From: Myxococcales bacterium
GTDB lineage: Bacteria > Myxococcota_A > Bradymonadia > Bradymonadales > GCA-2716585
NCBI GenBank assembly: GCA_002716585.1
Contig: PBBL01000078.1
Span: 1 to 54,428 of the forward strand
Direction: 5' to 3'
Length of the DNA: 54,428 bases
Below, piece after piece: positions 18,100 to 26,817 of this stretch. Both the position numbers and the translations under genes were made by a program. The stretch's first letter is position 1; each line of letters starts with the position of its first letter. A model generated the notes under the pieces. It worked only from the letters and a program-made list of their open reading frames with translations, did no database searches and had not been told where the DNA came from.

Positions 18100-19359
18100 T
18101 TGATCCGTTGGCTGAGCCTGATCGCCCTCTCTCTCCTCATCACCACCACGCCACTCCAACAGGGCTGCGAAGACGACCCCTTGTACCCCGCCGACGGGGG
18201 CCTGGTGGACGACGACGCGTCCGAAGGGGGGAGCGACGCCTCATCGGACGTCGCGCCGACCGACACGGCCTCCGGTGGAGGCGACACCGCCGAGACCGAC
18301 ACCGCCGCGCCGCCTGAAGACACGGCGCAGCCCGACACCACGCCCCCCGAGGACACCTCCACGTCCGACGTGGCCCCCGAGGACACCTCCACGCCCGAGG
18401 ACACCTCCGAAGACACGGCGCCCGAGGACACCTCCGAGCCGGACACGACCCCCGAGGACACCTCCGCGCCCGAAGACACGACGCCCGAAGACACCTCTGA
18501 GCCCGAGGACACCGCCCCGCCTGAGGACACCTCCGAGCCTGAGGACACCAGCCCTCCGATGGACACGTCGGAGCCCGACGCCCCTCAGCAGAGCTGCCCG
18601 TTCGGGGAGACCGACTGCAACGGCGCGTGCGTCAACGTGTTGAGCGACGGCGACCACTGCGGCGGCTGCGATCAGGCGTGCTCGGGCGGCGAGGCGTGCT
18701 CTTTCGGGTCGTGCACGGCGGACTGCCCGCAGGGGACGACGGCGTGCGACGGGTCGTGCGTCTCGACGCTGCTGGACGTGAACAACTGCGGGCTGTGCGG
18801 GGTCGAGTGCGCCGAGGGGCAGGACTGCACGCTGGGCCTGTGTGGGTGCTTCGGGGGGAACGTCGGCGAGACGCGCTGCGACGGGCAGTGCACCAACACC
18901 GACAACGACCCGGCCAACTGCGGCGCCTGCGGCGACGCCTGCGAGGAGGGTCGGGTGTGCACGCGCGGCGAGTGCCGGAGCGACTGCCGGTTCCTGGAGG
19001 AGAACTGCGACGGGGCGTGCGTCGGGCTGGCGATCGACGTGAACAACTGCGGCGAGTGCGGCAACGCGTGCCCATCCGGGGCGCTGTGCGTCTTCGGGAG
19101 CTGCGAGTGCCTGCCCGGGCTGACGCTGTGCGACGGGGAGTGCGTCGACACCAACTCGAACCTGCGCAACTGCGGCGCCTGCGGCCTCACCTGCGCCGGT
19201 CAGTGCGAGAGCGGCCAGTGCAGCGACTGCTGGCCGGGCGCCGAGCAGTGCGGCCCGGAGTGCGTCTACACCGGGCTCAACACCGACCACTGCGGCGCCT
19301 GCGGTAACGCCTGCGCGGCAGACCAGTCGTGCTTCTTCGGTTCGTGCGCGGGGCCTTGA
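18100..19359 (+). CDS. Lipoprotein with acidic Pro/Glu/Asp/Thr linker and Stig1-like Cys-rich repeats
   Basis: 419 residues if it starts at TTG 18100, which has GGAG six nt upstream and gives a compact signal (LIRWLSLIALSLL...LQQGC). In-frame GTG codons at 18070 and 17986 (overlapping the previous stop) are alternatives. After the lipobox comes a roughly 90-residue low-complexity stretch of repeated PEDTS/EDTSEPEDT. Seven or eight Cys-rich units follow, of the form CDGxCVxxxxDxxNCGxCGxxC..G..C..G.C, a Stig1-like repeat common in myxobacterial surface proteins. Function unknown; a long stalk with a disulfide-rich head is the likely shape. Confidence 0.8.
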   Translation: MIRWLSLIALSLLITTTPLQQGCEDDPLYPADGGLVDDDASEGGSDASSDVAPTDTASGGGDTAETDTAAPPEDTAQPDTTPPEDTSTSDVAPEDTSTPEDTSEDTAPEDTSEPDTTPEDTSAPEDTTPEDTSEPEDTAPPEDTSEPEDTSPPMDTSEPDAPQQSCPFGETDCNGACVNVLSDGDHCGGCDQACSGGEACSFGSCTADCPQGTTACDGSCVSTLLDVNNCGLCGVECAEGQDCTLGLCGCFGGNVGETRCDGQCTNTDNDPANCGACGDACEEGRVCTRGECRSDCRFLEENCDGACVGLAIDVNNCGECGNACPSGALCVFGSCECLPGLTLCDGECVDTNSNLRNCGACGLTCAGQCESGQCSDCWPGAEQCGPECVYTGLNTDHCGACGNACAADQSCFFGSCAGP

Positions 19360-19420
19360 GGCATAGCCGCAGCCACACCGCTGTTGAACCCGGGTGACAT
19401 GGGATGGGCAGGAGGTCCGA

Positions 19421-20110
19421 ATGACACACCCAGACGCTCGATCGTGGCCCCGGCTGCTCCAGTGCGCGCTCGCGCTCACGCTGCTCACCGCGCCCACCAC
19501 GCTCCTGGCGGAGCCCCCCAGGGAGGTGAAGGTCGAGCGGGTGACGCTGGACTTTCACAAGGCGCCGCTGGAGAACGTCGCGCAGTTCTTCTCCAACCTG
19601 ACTCGCCGCAACCTGATCCTCTCCGCGGACGTCTCGGGGAAGACGATCACGGTCTACGCGCCGAAGCCGGTCACTGTCGCCGAGGCGTGGGACGCGTTTG
19701 AGACGGCGCTCGCCATGAACGGCCTCCACATGGTGCGGGTTGGCCGCTTCCTCAAGATCGTGAGCATCCAGCGAGGGGCCGCGGACAGCCCGGCGCGGCT
19801 CGCAGGCGGCGGGCGCGTGTTGAGCCGGGACGGGGCGATGGAGACGCGCTACGTCCCGGTGGCCTGGGCGCCGCTTGAGGACGCCCGCCGGGTGTTGGGG
19901 GAGCTGGCCAGCGAGGACGCGCGGATCATCGTGGATGAGCGCACCTCGGCGCTGATCATCGTGGAGCGCCGCCGCGCCATGCCGAGGCTGCTGAGCGTGC
20001 TGCGCGCCATCGACAAGCCGGGGGACACCCCGCGGCTGCACATCTACCAGCTCGATCACGCCAACGCCGAGGACGTCGCGCGCACGCTGAACACCCTCAA
20101 CGGGCGCTGA
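19421..20110 (+). CDS. GspD-like periplasmic N0-N1 domain protein, truncated secretin
   Basis: 229 residues from ATG 19421, with AGGAGGT four nt upstream. A signal peptide (ALALTLLTAPTTLLAEP) is followed by an N0/STN-type domain (VTLDFHKAPLENVAQFFSNL through the VGRFLKIV strand) and an N1 domain (RYVPVAWAPLEDARRVLGEL through RRAMPRLLSVLRAID). A third domain opens like N2 (LHIYQLDHANAEDVARTLNTL) but the gene stops three residues later. Full GspD secretins are roughly 600 residues or more and carry N2, N3 and the outer-membrane pore; all of that is missing. No other type II secretion gene is nearby. It may be a dedicated periplasmic adaptor or a decayed gspD. The stop lies 4 bp from the convergent LRR gene's stop. 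Confidence 0.8.
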   Translation: MTHPDARSWPRLLQCALALTLLTAPTTLLAEPPREVKVERVTLDFHKAPLENVAQFFSNLTRRNLILSADVSGKTITVYAPKPVTVAEAWDAFETALAMNGLHMVRVGRFLKIVSIQRGAADSPARLAGGGRVLSRDGAMETRYVPVAWAPLEDARRVLGELASEDARIIVDERTSALIIVERRRAMPRLLSVLRAIDKPGDTPRLHIYQLDHANAEDVARTLNTLNGR

Positions 20111-20113
20111 CGC

Positions 20114-23100
20114 TCACGTCTTCTTGCCGCGACCGCGGCGACGCTGCTGGGAGCGCTTCTTGTCGCGCTCGCGCTGTTGTTTGCGGCGCTCCTTCTTAGC
20201 CTCCTGACGCTTCTGGATCGCCTCGCGACGCCAGCCCTGGCTGCTCGGTGTATCCTGCGCCTTCTCGCCCCCTGACGTCCTGGGCCGCTCGGTCGGGCGC
20301 GGCGCGGCGGCCGGGGGCGCGTCGTCCTCCGGCAGCTCGCCGCCGTACCAGTGCCACTCCCGATGCGCCATGTAGGAGGGCTCCACGCTCTCCGGGAGGG
20401 CCTGGATCGCCTCGGCGCTGATCGGGACGTTGCGCAGCCCGAGGCGCTCCAGGCGCGCGACGAGCGACGACCGGGCGACGGTGAGGACGCCGTCGGCCGT
20501 CAGCGGGTTGCCGCTGAGGTCCAGGTCGCGCAGGGCCGGGAGCGCGCCGCCCTCGGTGAGCCGCGCGGCGGCGGCGTCGCTCAACGCGTTCCAGGAGAGG
20601 TCCACGCGCCGCAGGTGCTCGGTCGCCGCCTGCGTGAGGCGCTCCACGCCCTGATCGGTGATGGACGCGTGGCTGAGCGTGAGCGCCTCCAGCGCGATCC
20701 GCTCCAGCGCCTCGGCGATCCGCGCGAGCCCGTCGTCGCCGATCGGGCAGCGGCTGAGGTCGAGGCTCTTGAGCCCGACGGCCCCCTCGGCGTTGAGCAG
20801 CGCCTCCAGCGTGGACGGCGCCATGGGGTTGCCGCTGAGGTCGAGGTGCCGCACGCCGCCGAGGTGAGGCGAGCTGGCCAGCTCAAGCAGGACGTCGTCG
20901 GAGAGGCCCTGCCCGGCGAACAGATCGAACCGCTCGCAGTTGGCCACGAACGGCGCCCTCGCCAGCGCGCGCCAGCCCCGCTCGGTGAGCCGGTGCAGGT
21001 CGATCAGGAGCTCGTCCAGCGACGCGAAGCAGGAGGGCGCCCGCGTGAGCGCGACGACGCCGTCGTCGCCCAGCGGGTTGTCGCGCAGGTCGAGCCGCGC
21101 CACCCCGGCCAGCGATGGGCTCTGGGCGAGCACGCTCGCCCCGTCGGGGGTGATGGCGTTGTGGCGCAGGCTGAGGCGGAGCAGCCCGCTCGCCCGCTCG
21201 GAGCGCGACAGGCGGTCCACGCCGAGGTCGCCCAGGTGGTTGTCGTCCAGGTTCAGCTCCAGCAGGCCGCCCAGCGCGAGGGAGCCGCCCAGCGCGGCGG
21301 CGGCGTCCGGGCCGATCTGGTTGTGGCTCAGGTCGAGGCGAGTGAGCCTCACCAGCTCCGGCGCCCTCGACAGCGCCTCGATGGCGTCGAGGCCAAGTCG
21401 GTTGCGGCTCAGATCGAGCGACGTCAGATCCAGCCTCGCCCCTTGCAACAGGGCGCGGATCGACTCGGCGGTGAGCGCGTTGTCGCTCAGCCCGAGGTGC
21501 TCCAGCGCGCCCAGGCGCGTCGAAGCCGCGAGCGCCCGCAGCCCCTCGACGCCGATCCGGTTCGAGCCCAGCTCCAGGCGCTCCAGGTGCTTGAGGTGCG
21601 GCGAGTGGGCGAGGGCCACCACGCCCAGATCGGTGATCTGGTTGGAGGCCATGGACAGGTGCCGCGCGAGCGTCATGTGCGGGGAGCGCGACAGCGCCAC
21701 CGCCCCGTCGTCCCCGATGAGGCGCCCATCGAGGTTGACCCGCTCCGAGTCGGGCTTGAACCGCGCCAGCTCCCGATCGCCGAGCAGCACCACCGCCGGG
21801 GCGGTGGCGAGGTCCTGGAGGGCCGCGTCGCTCAACGCGTCTACGTCGAGCAGGAGCCGCTCCAGGCTCCGATGTCGCAGCGCGCGGGCGATCGACCGCG
21901 CGCCCTTGTCCCGGATCGGGTTGCCGCGCAGGTCGAGGTGCGACAGCCGCGGCAGCCGCTCCTCCAGCTGAAGCAGGTCCCGCGCCCCGGCGTCGCCGAC
22001 GCCGTTGTAACGCAGGTCGAGGTGAGTCAACCGCGGCAGCCGCGCCGAGCGCCCGATCAGCGACGCCCCCAGATCGCCAGCCTGGTTGTAGATCAGCTCC
22101 AGGCGCTCCAGCGCGGGGAGCGCCTCGGCGGCGGCGAGCAGCGCCTGGATCGCGTCCGGCCCCAGCTCGTTGTGCCCCATCGACAGCGTCCGCAGCCTCG
22201 TCAGGTGCGGCGAGCGGGCCAACGCCCGCGCCGACCGGTGGGTGAACGCGTTCCCGCTCAGGTCCAGGCGCCGCACCCGAGCCAGCCCCGGCGACCGAGC
22301 CAGCTGCTCGACGACCGCGTCGCCGAGGTGGCGGTTGCGCAGCCAGTCCAGCGTCTCCAGGTTGCCGACGATCGGCGACTGAACCAGCGCCAGCCAGGTC
22401 GCCTCGGTGACCTGGAGGCCGTTGAAGCTCAACGCCCGCAGGCGCCCTGCCGCAGGCGCCGCGATCAGGCCAAGGAGCCCCTGTTCGCCGATTCGCGTCT
22501 GGTTGAGGTGGAGGGCGCGCAGCCGCGGCCACCCCTCCGTGGCCTGGACGAGGTCGCGCGCGGCCTGATCGGTCAGCGGGTTCCCGCTCACGTCGAGCAC
22601 CTCCAGCGCCGGGAAGGAGCGCTTGGTCACGACCGTGAAGCCCCAGTCGGTGAGGTTCAGGTCGACGAGCCTCAGCTCCTCCAGGTGAGGCCACTCGCCG
22701 AGCTGCAGCGTCCGCTTCAGCTCCTCCGCCGTGCCTGAGGTGATGTGCAGCGCGCGCAGGTTGGGGGTGCGCGCGTCCGAGATGAGGCGCTGCAGCATCC
22801 GGTAGCGGGTGAGCTGGGCGCGGGTCAGGCGAACGCGGGTGATCGCCTCCATCGGCAAGGCGTCCAGATCCGACCGCTCGGCCCAGCGCTCGCTCACCTC
22901 CACCGAGCGCACCAGCGACCAACGCGGGTCGCCGATCCAGGGCGCGTCGGCGTCCTCCGCGGGCAGCTCGCGCAGGGCGTCGGGCCAGGTCGCGAGCGCC
23001 TGCGTCGCGTACTCCAGGCCCAGCTCAAACCCCTCGGCGCCTCGCCACCGACCCAGCAGCCGCCAGACGGCGAGCCAGGCGTCCGCGCTGGGTTGGGAGT

Positions 23101-23146
23101 GCAGGTGGGTGCGCAGCTGATTGAGTTGGTTGTTGATCATGTTCAT
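20114..23146 (-). CDS. Large leucine-rich-repeat (RNI-like) protein with basic C-terminal tail
   Basis: 1010 residues from ATG 23146; an upstream in-frame start at 23206 adds 20 residues. There is no signal peptide, so it is probably cytoplasmic. The first 130 residues (SADAWLAVWRLLGRW and on) are helical and resemble the small companion domain that often precedes bacterial LRRs. Then come about 30 repeats of roughly 24-28 residues with the ribonuclease-inhibitor-like pattern LxxLxLxxNxIxDxGAxALARSPHL. The last 40-odd residues are highly basic (AKKERRKQQRERDKK, then RRGRGKK), suited to binding nucleic acid or another polyanion. Partner unknown. It converges with the GspD-like gene and diverges from the DUF805-like gene. 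Confidence 0.85.
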   Translation of the reverse strand: MNMINNQLNQLRTHLHSQPSADAWLAVWRLLGRWRGAEGFELGLEYATQALATWPDALRELPAEDADAPWIGDPRWSLVRSVEVSERWAERSDLDALPMEAITRVRLTRAQLTRYRMLQRLISDARTPNLRALHITSGTAEELKRTLQLGEWPHLEELRLVDLNLTDWGFTVVTKRSFPALEVLDVSGNPLTDQAARDLVQATEGWPRLRALHLNQTRIGEQGLLGLIAAPAAGRLRALSFNGLQVTEATWLALVQSPIVGNLETLDWLRNRHLGDAVVEQLARSPGLARVRRLDLSGNAFTHRSARALARSPHLTRLRTLSMGHNELGPDAIQALLAAAEALPALERLELIYNQAGDLGASLIGRSARLPRLTHLDLRYNGVGDAGARDLLQLEERLPRLSHLDLRGNPIRDKGARSIARALRHRSLERLLLDVDALSDAALQDLATAPAVVLLGDRELARFKPDSERVNLDGRLIGDDGAVALSRSPHMTLARHLSMASNQITDLGVVALAHSPHLKHLERLELGSNRIGVEGLRALAASTRLGALEHLGLSDNALTAESIRALLQGARLDLTSLDLSRNRLGLDAIEALSRAPELVRLTRLDLSHNQIGPDAAAALGGSLALGGLLELNLDDNHLGDLGVDRLSRSERASGLLRLSLRHNAITPDGASVLAQSPSLAGVARLDLRDNPLGDDGVVALTRAPSCFASLDELLIDLHRLTERGWRALARAPFVANCERFDLFAGQGLSDDVLLELASSPHLGGVRHLDLSGNPMAPSTLEALLNAEGAVGLKSLDLSRCPIGDDGLARIAEALERIALEALTLSHASITDQGVERLTQAATEHLRRVDLSWNALSDAAAARLTEGGALPALRDLDLSGNPLTADGVLTVARSSLVARLERLGLRNVPISAEAIQALPESVEPSYMAHREWHWYGGELPEDDAPPAAAPRPTERPRTSGGEKAQDTPSSQGWRREAIQKRQEAKKERRKQQRERDKKRSQQRRRGRGKKT

Positions 23147-23211
23147 GTGCGTGGGAGGGCGTGGTATGGTGGGTTGTGCGCCACACACGTATGAACATGG
23201 AGTCACCGGGC

Positions 23212-24699
23212 ATGAATATCAAGCTCTCCGATCTCTGGCGATGGGACGGGACCGTCGATCGCGGCCCCTATATCCTCATTGGTGTCGCGGGGTTCGCGAT
23301 CAAGCACAACATCGATCGGGTCGTCGCGTCGGCCTTCTTCGACCGCAGCTGGTCGCCGTTCAACTACCTGAGCCCGAAGGAGGCGGTGTCGGTCACGGAG
23401 CTGCCCGAGCAGGACGTGACCTTCTTCGCGACGCTGCTGCTGCTGGCGCTGCCGTTCATCTGGACCGGGGTCGTGCTGACGCTGCGTCGGCTGCGCGCGG
23501 TCGGGCTCCCGCGCTGGTGGGTGGTCCTCTTCTTCGCGCCGCTGCTCAACCTCCTCTTCTTCATCGTGCTCAGCATCCTCCCCAGCAAGGACGCCGCGCC
23601 CGAGCCGAGCGCGGCGGGGGGTGACGCCACGGGCAACCAGGCGAGCGTGCAGGAGCCCGGCGGGCAGGTCGCGTTTGGCCGCGTCACCCGCTCGGTGCTC
23701 GACCGGGTGATCCCGAAGCACTGGCTGGGGAGCGCCTTCATGGGGTTCGCGGTGACGATGACGCTCGCGATCGGGCTGACGCTGCTGGCGGTGTTCGCCT
23801 TTGGCAACTACGGCTGGAGCCTTTTTGTGGGGGTGCCCTTCTCGATGGGGCTGGGGAGCGTGCTGCTGGACAGCTACCACGAGCCGCGCAGCCTCAGCCG
23901 CAGCGTCGTGGTGGCGACGCTGTCGGTGGTCTTCCTGGGGCTGGGGCTGTTCGCGCTCGCCATCGAGGGGGTGATCTGCTTGATGATGGCGGCCCCGCTG
24001 GCGCTGCTGCTCGCCGCCATCGGCGGCCTGCTCGGCTGGGCGATCCAGCGCCGCCCCGCCGAGAACAAGACCTCGGTGGGCGCGGTGCTGATCTGCTTGA
24101 TGCTGGCGCTCCCCGCGCTGATGGGCGCCGAGACCGCCGACGACACCGAGCCGCCGCTCATCCCGGTCGTCACCGCGCTGGAGATGGACGCGCCGCCGAC
24201 GGCGGTCTGGCAGAACGTGATCGCCTTCTCGGAGCTGCCCGAGCCCGACAACCCGCTGTTCGATCTCGGCGTCGCCTACCCGATGCGCGCCGAGATCAAG
24301 GGGCGCGGGGTCGGGGCCGTGCGCCACTGCGTGTTCTCGACCGGGCCGTTCGTCGAGCCGATCACGGTGTGGGACGAGCCGACGCGGCTCAAGTTCACGG
24401 TCACCTCGCAGCCCCCGGCGATGCACGAGCTGTCGCCCTGGCCCAACATCAACGCGCCGCACATCGACAACTACCTCATCAGCGAGGGCGGGCAGTTCCA
24501 CCTCGTCCCGCTCGACGGCGGCGCCCGCACCCGCGTCGAGGCCACCACCTGGTACCGACACCGGATCTGGCCATACACCTACTGGCGCGTCTGGTCCGAC
24601 CTGATCCTGCACGACATCCACCTGCGCGTCCTGCGCCACATCCGCACCCTGAGCGAGGCCCCGGAGCAGCACGCCGCGGCGCCCGCGTACCACCCCTGA
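23212..24699 (+). CDS. Membrane protein, DUF805-like N-terminus with SRPBCC-like C-terminal domain
   Basis: 495 residues from ATG 23212, with GGAG nine nt upstream; ATG 23191 and 23197 are alternatives. The N-terminus (LWRWDGTVDRGPYILIGVAG) resembles DUF805 membrane proteins. About eight hydrophobic helices follow up to residue 310. The C-terminal 180 residues (VVTALEMDAPPTAVWQNVIAF ... GVGAVRHCVFSTGPF ... LVPLDGGARTRVEATTWY) have the start-domain pattern of SRPBCC/polyketide-cyclase-like proteins, which bind hydrophobic ligands. The biological role is unknown; lipid sensing or binding at the inner membrane is possible. It is divergent from the LRR gene. Confidence 0.72.
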   Translation: MNIKLSDLWRWDGTVDRGPYILIGVAGFAIKHNIDRVVASAFFDRSWSPFNYLSPKEAVSVTELPEQDVTFFATLLLLALPFIWTGVVLTLRRLRAVGLPRWWVVLFFAPLLNLLFFIVLSILPSKDAAPEPSAAGGDATGNQASVQEPGGQVAFGRVTRSVLDRVIPKHWLGSAFMGFAVTMTLAIGLTLLAVFAFGNYGWSLFVGVPFSMGLGSVLLDSYHEPRSLSRSVVVATLSVVFLGLGLFALAIEGVICLMMAAPLALLLAAIGGLLGWAIQRRPAENKTSVGAVLICLMLALPALMGAETADDTEPPLIPVVTALEMDAPPTAVWQNVIAFSELPEPDNPLFDLGVAYPMRAEIKGRGVGAVRHCVFSTGPFVEPITVWDEPTRLKFTVTSQPPAMHELSPWPNINAPHIDNYLISEGGQFHLVPLDGGARTRVEATTWYRHRIWPYTYWRVWSDLILHDIHLRVLRHIRTLSEAPEQHAAAPAYHP

Positions 24700-24859
24700 C
24701 ACAATCGACTTGACTCACGCGGCTCGGGGCCAACGTTTGTGTCGCCTACGCTTCAAGGCCGCGCCTGGCGGCCCCAAGCGCCTTGAAATGCCCCGACCTC
24801 GACGCTGGCGAAGCGAACGATGCGCCGCGCGGATCGGCCTCGCGAATGGGAGATGAGCC

Positions 24860-26809
24860 ATGACTGAGCCACAAACGTATGAGTTTCAAGCCGAAGTGCA
24901 CCAGGTCCTCGGCCTGGTGATCAACTCGCTCTACAGCAACTCGGAGATCTTCATCCGTGAGCTGGTGTCCAACGCGTCGGACGCGCTGGACAAGCTCCGG
25001 TTCCAAGCCATCACCGAGCCGGAGCTGCTCCGCGACGACGAGTCGCTCAAGATCCAGCTCATCCCCGATATGGACGCGGGGACGCTGACGATCATCGACA
25101 CCGGGATCGGGATGACCCGCGAGGAGCTGGTGACCAACCTCGGGACGGTGGCGCACTCGGGCTCCAAGGCGTTCATCGAGCGCCTCAAGGAGGCCGCCGA
25201 GGCGGCCCGCAACGACGAAGTGCAGCTGATCGGGCAGTTCGGCGTCGGCTTCTACAGCGCCTTCCTGGTCGCCGACCAGGTCGAGGTGATCAGCCGCGCC
25301 GCGGGCGCGGACGAGGCCTGGCGCTGGACCTCCAGCGCCGAGCGCACCTTCACCGTCGAGCCCGCCGAGCGCGACGCGCGCGGCACCGAGATCATCCTCC
25401 ACCTCAAGGAGGAGCAGCGCGAGCTGCTCCACGGCTGGAAGCTGCGCAGCCTGATCAAGCGCTACTCCGACTACGTCAACCACCCCATCGAGATGGAGGT
25501 GACCGAGACGGTCGGCGAGGGCGATGATCAGGAGACGACGACGAAGTTCGAGGTGATCAACCAGAGCGCGGCGCTGTGGCGGCGGTCGCCGAGCGACATC
25601 ACCGAGGAGCAGTACCAGGAGTTCTACCAGCACCTCACCCACGACTGGGAGCCGTCGCTGACCCACACCCACTTCAAGATCGAGGGGACCCAGCAGTTCA
25701 CCGGGCTGCTGTTCATCCCCAAGCGGCCGCCCTTCGACCTGTTCGATCGGGACCAGCGCGGCGGCGTGCAGCTGTACGTCAAGCGCGTCTTCATCATGGA
25801 CGAGTGCGAGGAGCTGCTGCCGAAGTGGCTGCGCTTCGTGCGCGGCATCATCGACAGCGACGACCTCTCGCTGAACGTCTCCCGGGAGCTGCTGCAGGAC
25901 TCGCGGATCACCCGCACCATCCGCAAGCAGGTCATCAAGAAGGTCCTCTCCATGCTGGAGGACCTCGCCGACGAGCAGCCCGACGACTACCTGGCGTTCT
26001 GGGAGCGCTACGGCGTCGTCCTCAAGGAGGGGCTGCACTTCGATCCGAAGTACAAGGACCAGCTCGCCAGGCTGCTCCGCTTCCGCTCCACCCGCACGAC
26101 CGCGGCGACCGACGAGGACAGCCCCGAGTGGACCTCGCTGAGCGCCTACGTCGAGTCCAAGCCGATGAAGCAGAAGGCGATCTACTACATCCAGGGGCCG
26201 TCGCTGAAGATGGTCGAGAGCAGCCCGCACCTGGAGACGCTGCGCAGCCGCGGCTACGAGGTCCTCTACCTGACCGACACCATCGATCAGTGGGTGCTCG
26301 ACGGCCTCAAGGAGTTTGAGGACACCCCGCTCGTCTCGGCGCTGGACGCCGACCTCAAGCTCGACGAGGACGACGAGGAGAAGGCCAGCGCCCGCGAGGA
26401 GCAGGCCACCGCCTTCAAGGGGCTCACCGAGCGGATCAACGCCATCCTCGACGACCGCGTCAAGGAGGTCCGCCTCTCCGAGCGCCTCACCGACTCGCCC
26501 GCCTGCCTGGTGCTCCCCGAGGGGGGGCTGCCCTCGTACATCGAGCGGCTGCTGCGCGCCAACCAGCAGGACATCCCGGCCACCAAGCGGATCCTGGAGA
26601 TCAACCCCACCCACCCGCTCATCGAGAACCTCAAGTCGCTCTCCGAGGCTGGCGAGGCCACCGAGGACGTCAGCAGCTGGATCGAGCTGCTCTACGACCA
26701 GGCGCTCCTCACCGAGGGCAGCCCCATCGACGACCCGGCCCGCTTCGCCTCGCGCATGACGCGCCTGATGCAGACCGCGGTCGCCTCCAAGGTGGACGCC
26801 CAGCCCTGA
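24860..26809 (+). CDS. htpG: Chaperone HtpG (bacterial Hsp90)
   Basis: 649 residues, the normal size for HtpG. The ATG has GGGAG nine nt upstream. The N-terminal GHKL ATPase is complete: [18 protein letters not shown] (E34 and N38), IIDTGIGM (D80), a lid, [11 protein letters not shown], and [14 protein letters not shown]. The middle domain includes [16 protein letters not shown] with its catalytic-loop Arg. The C-terminal dimerisation domain follows. It is an ATP-driven cytoplasmic chaperone for client-protein remodelling. It stands alone here. A CTTGAAA at 24782-24788 recalls a sigma-32 -35 element but lacks a fitting -10. Its stop codon abuts that of the convergent gene within a 16-bp palindrome. 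Confidence 0.97.
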
Positions 26810-26817
26810 TCAGGGCT
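26802..26817. terminator. 16-bp perfect palindrome over two convergent stop codons
   Basis: AGCCCTGATCAGGGCT. The htpG stop TGA (26807-26809) and the TCA of the opposite gene's stop (26810-26812) form its centre. It is too short-looped for a classic hairpin, but may mark a shared 3' end in both directions. Confidence 0.3.

Noticed and set aside
24782..24788. CTTGAAA as a sigma-32 -35 element for htpG
   Set aside because: No CCCCAT-like -10 at 13-15 nt follows.
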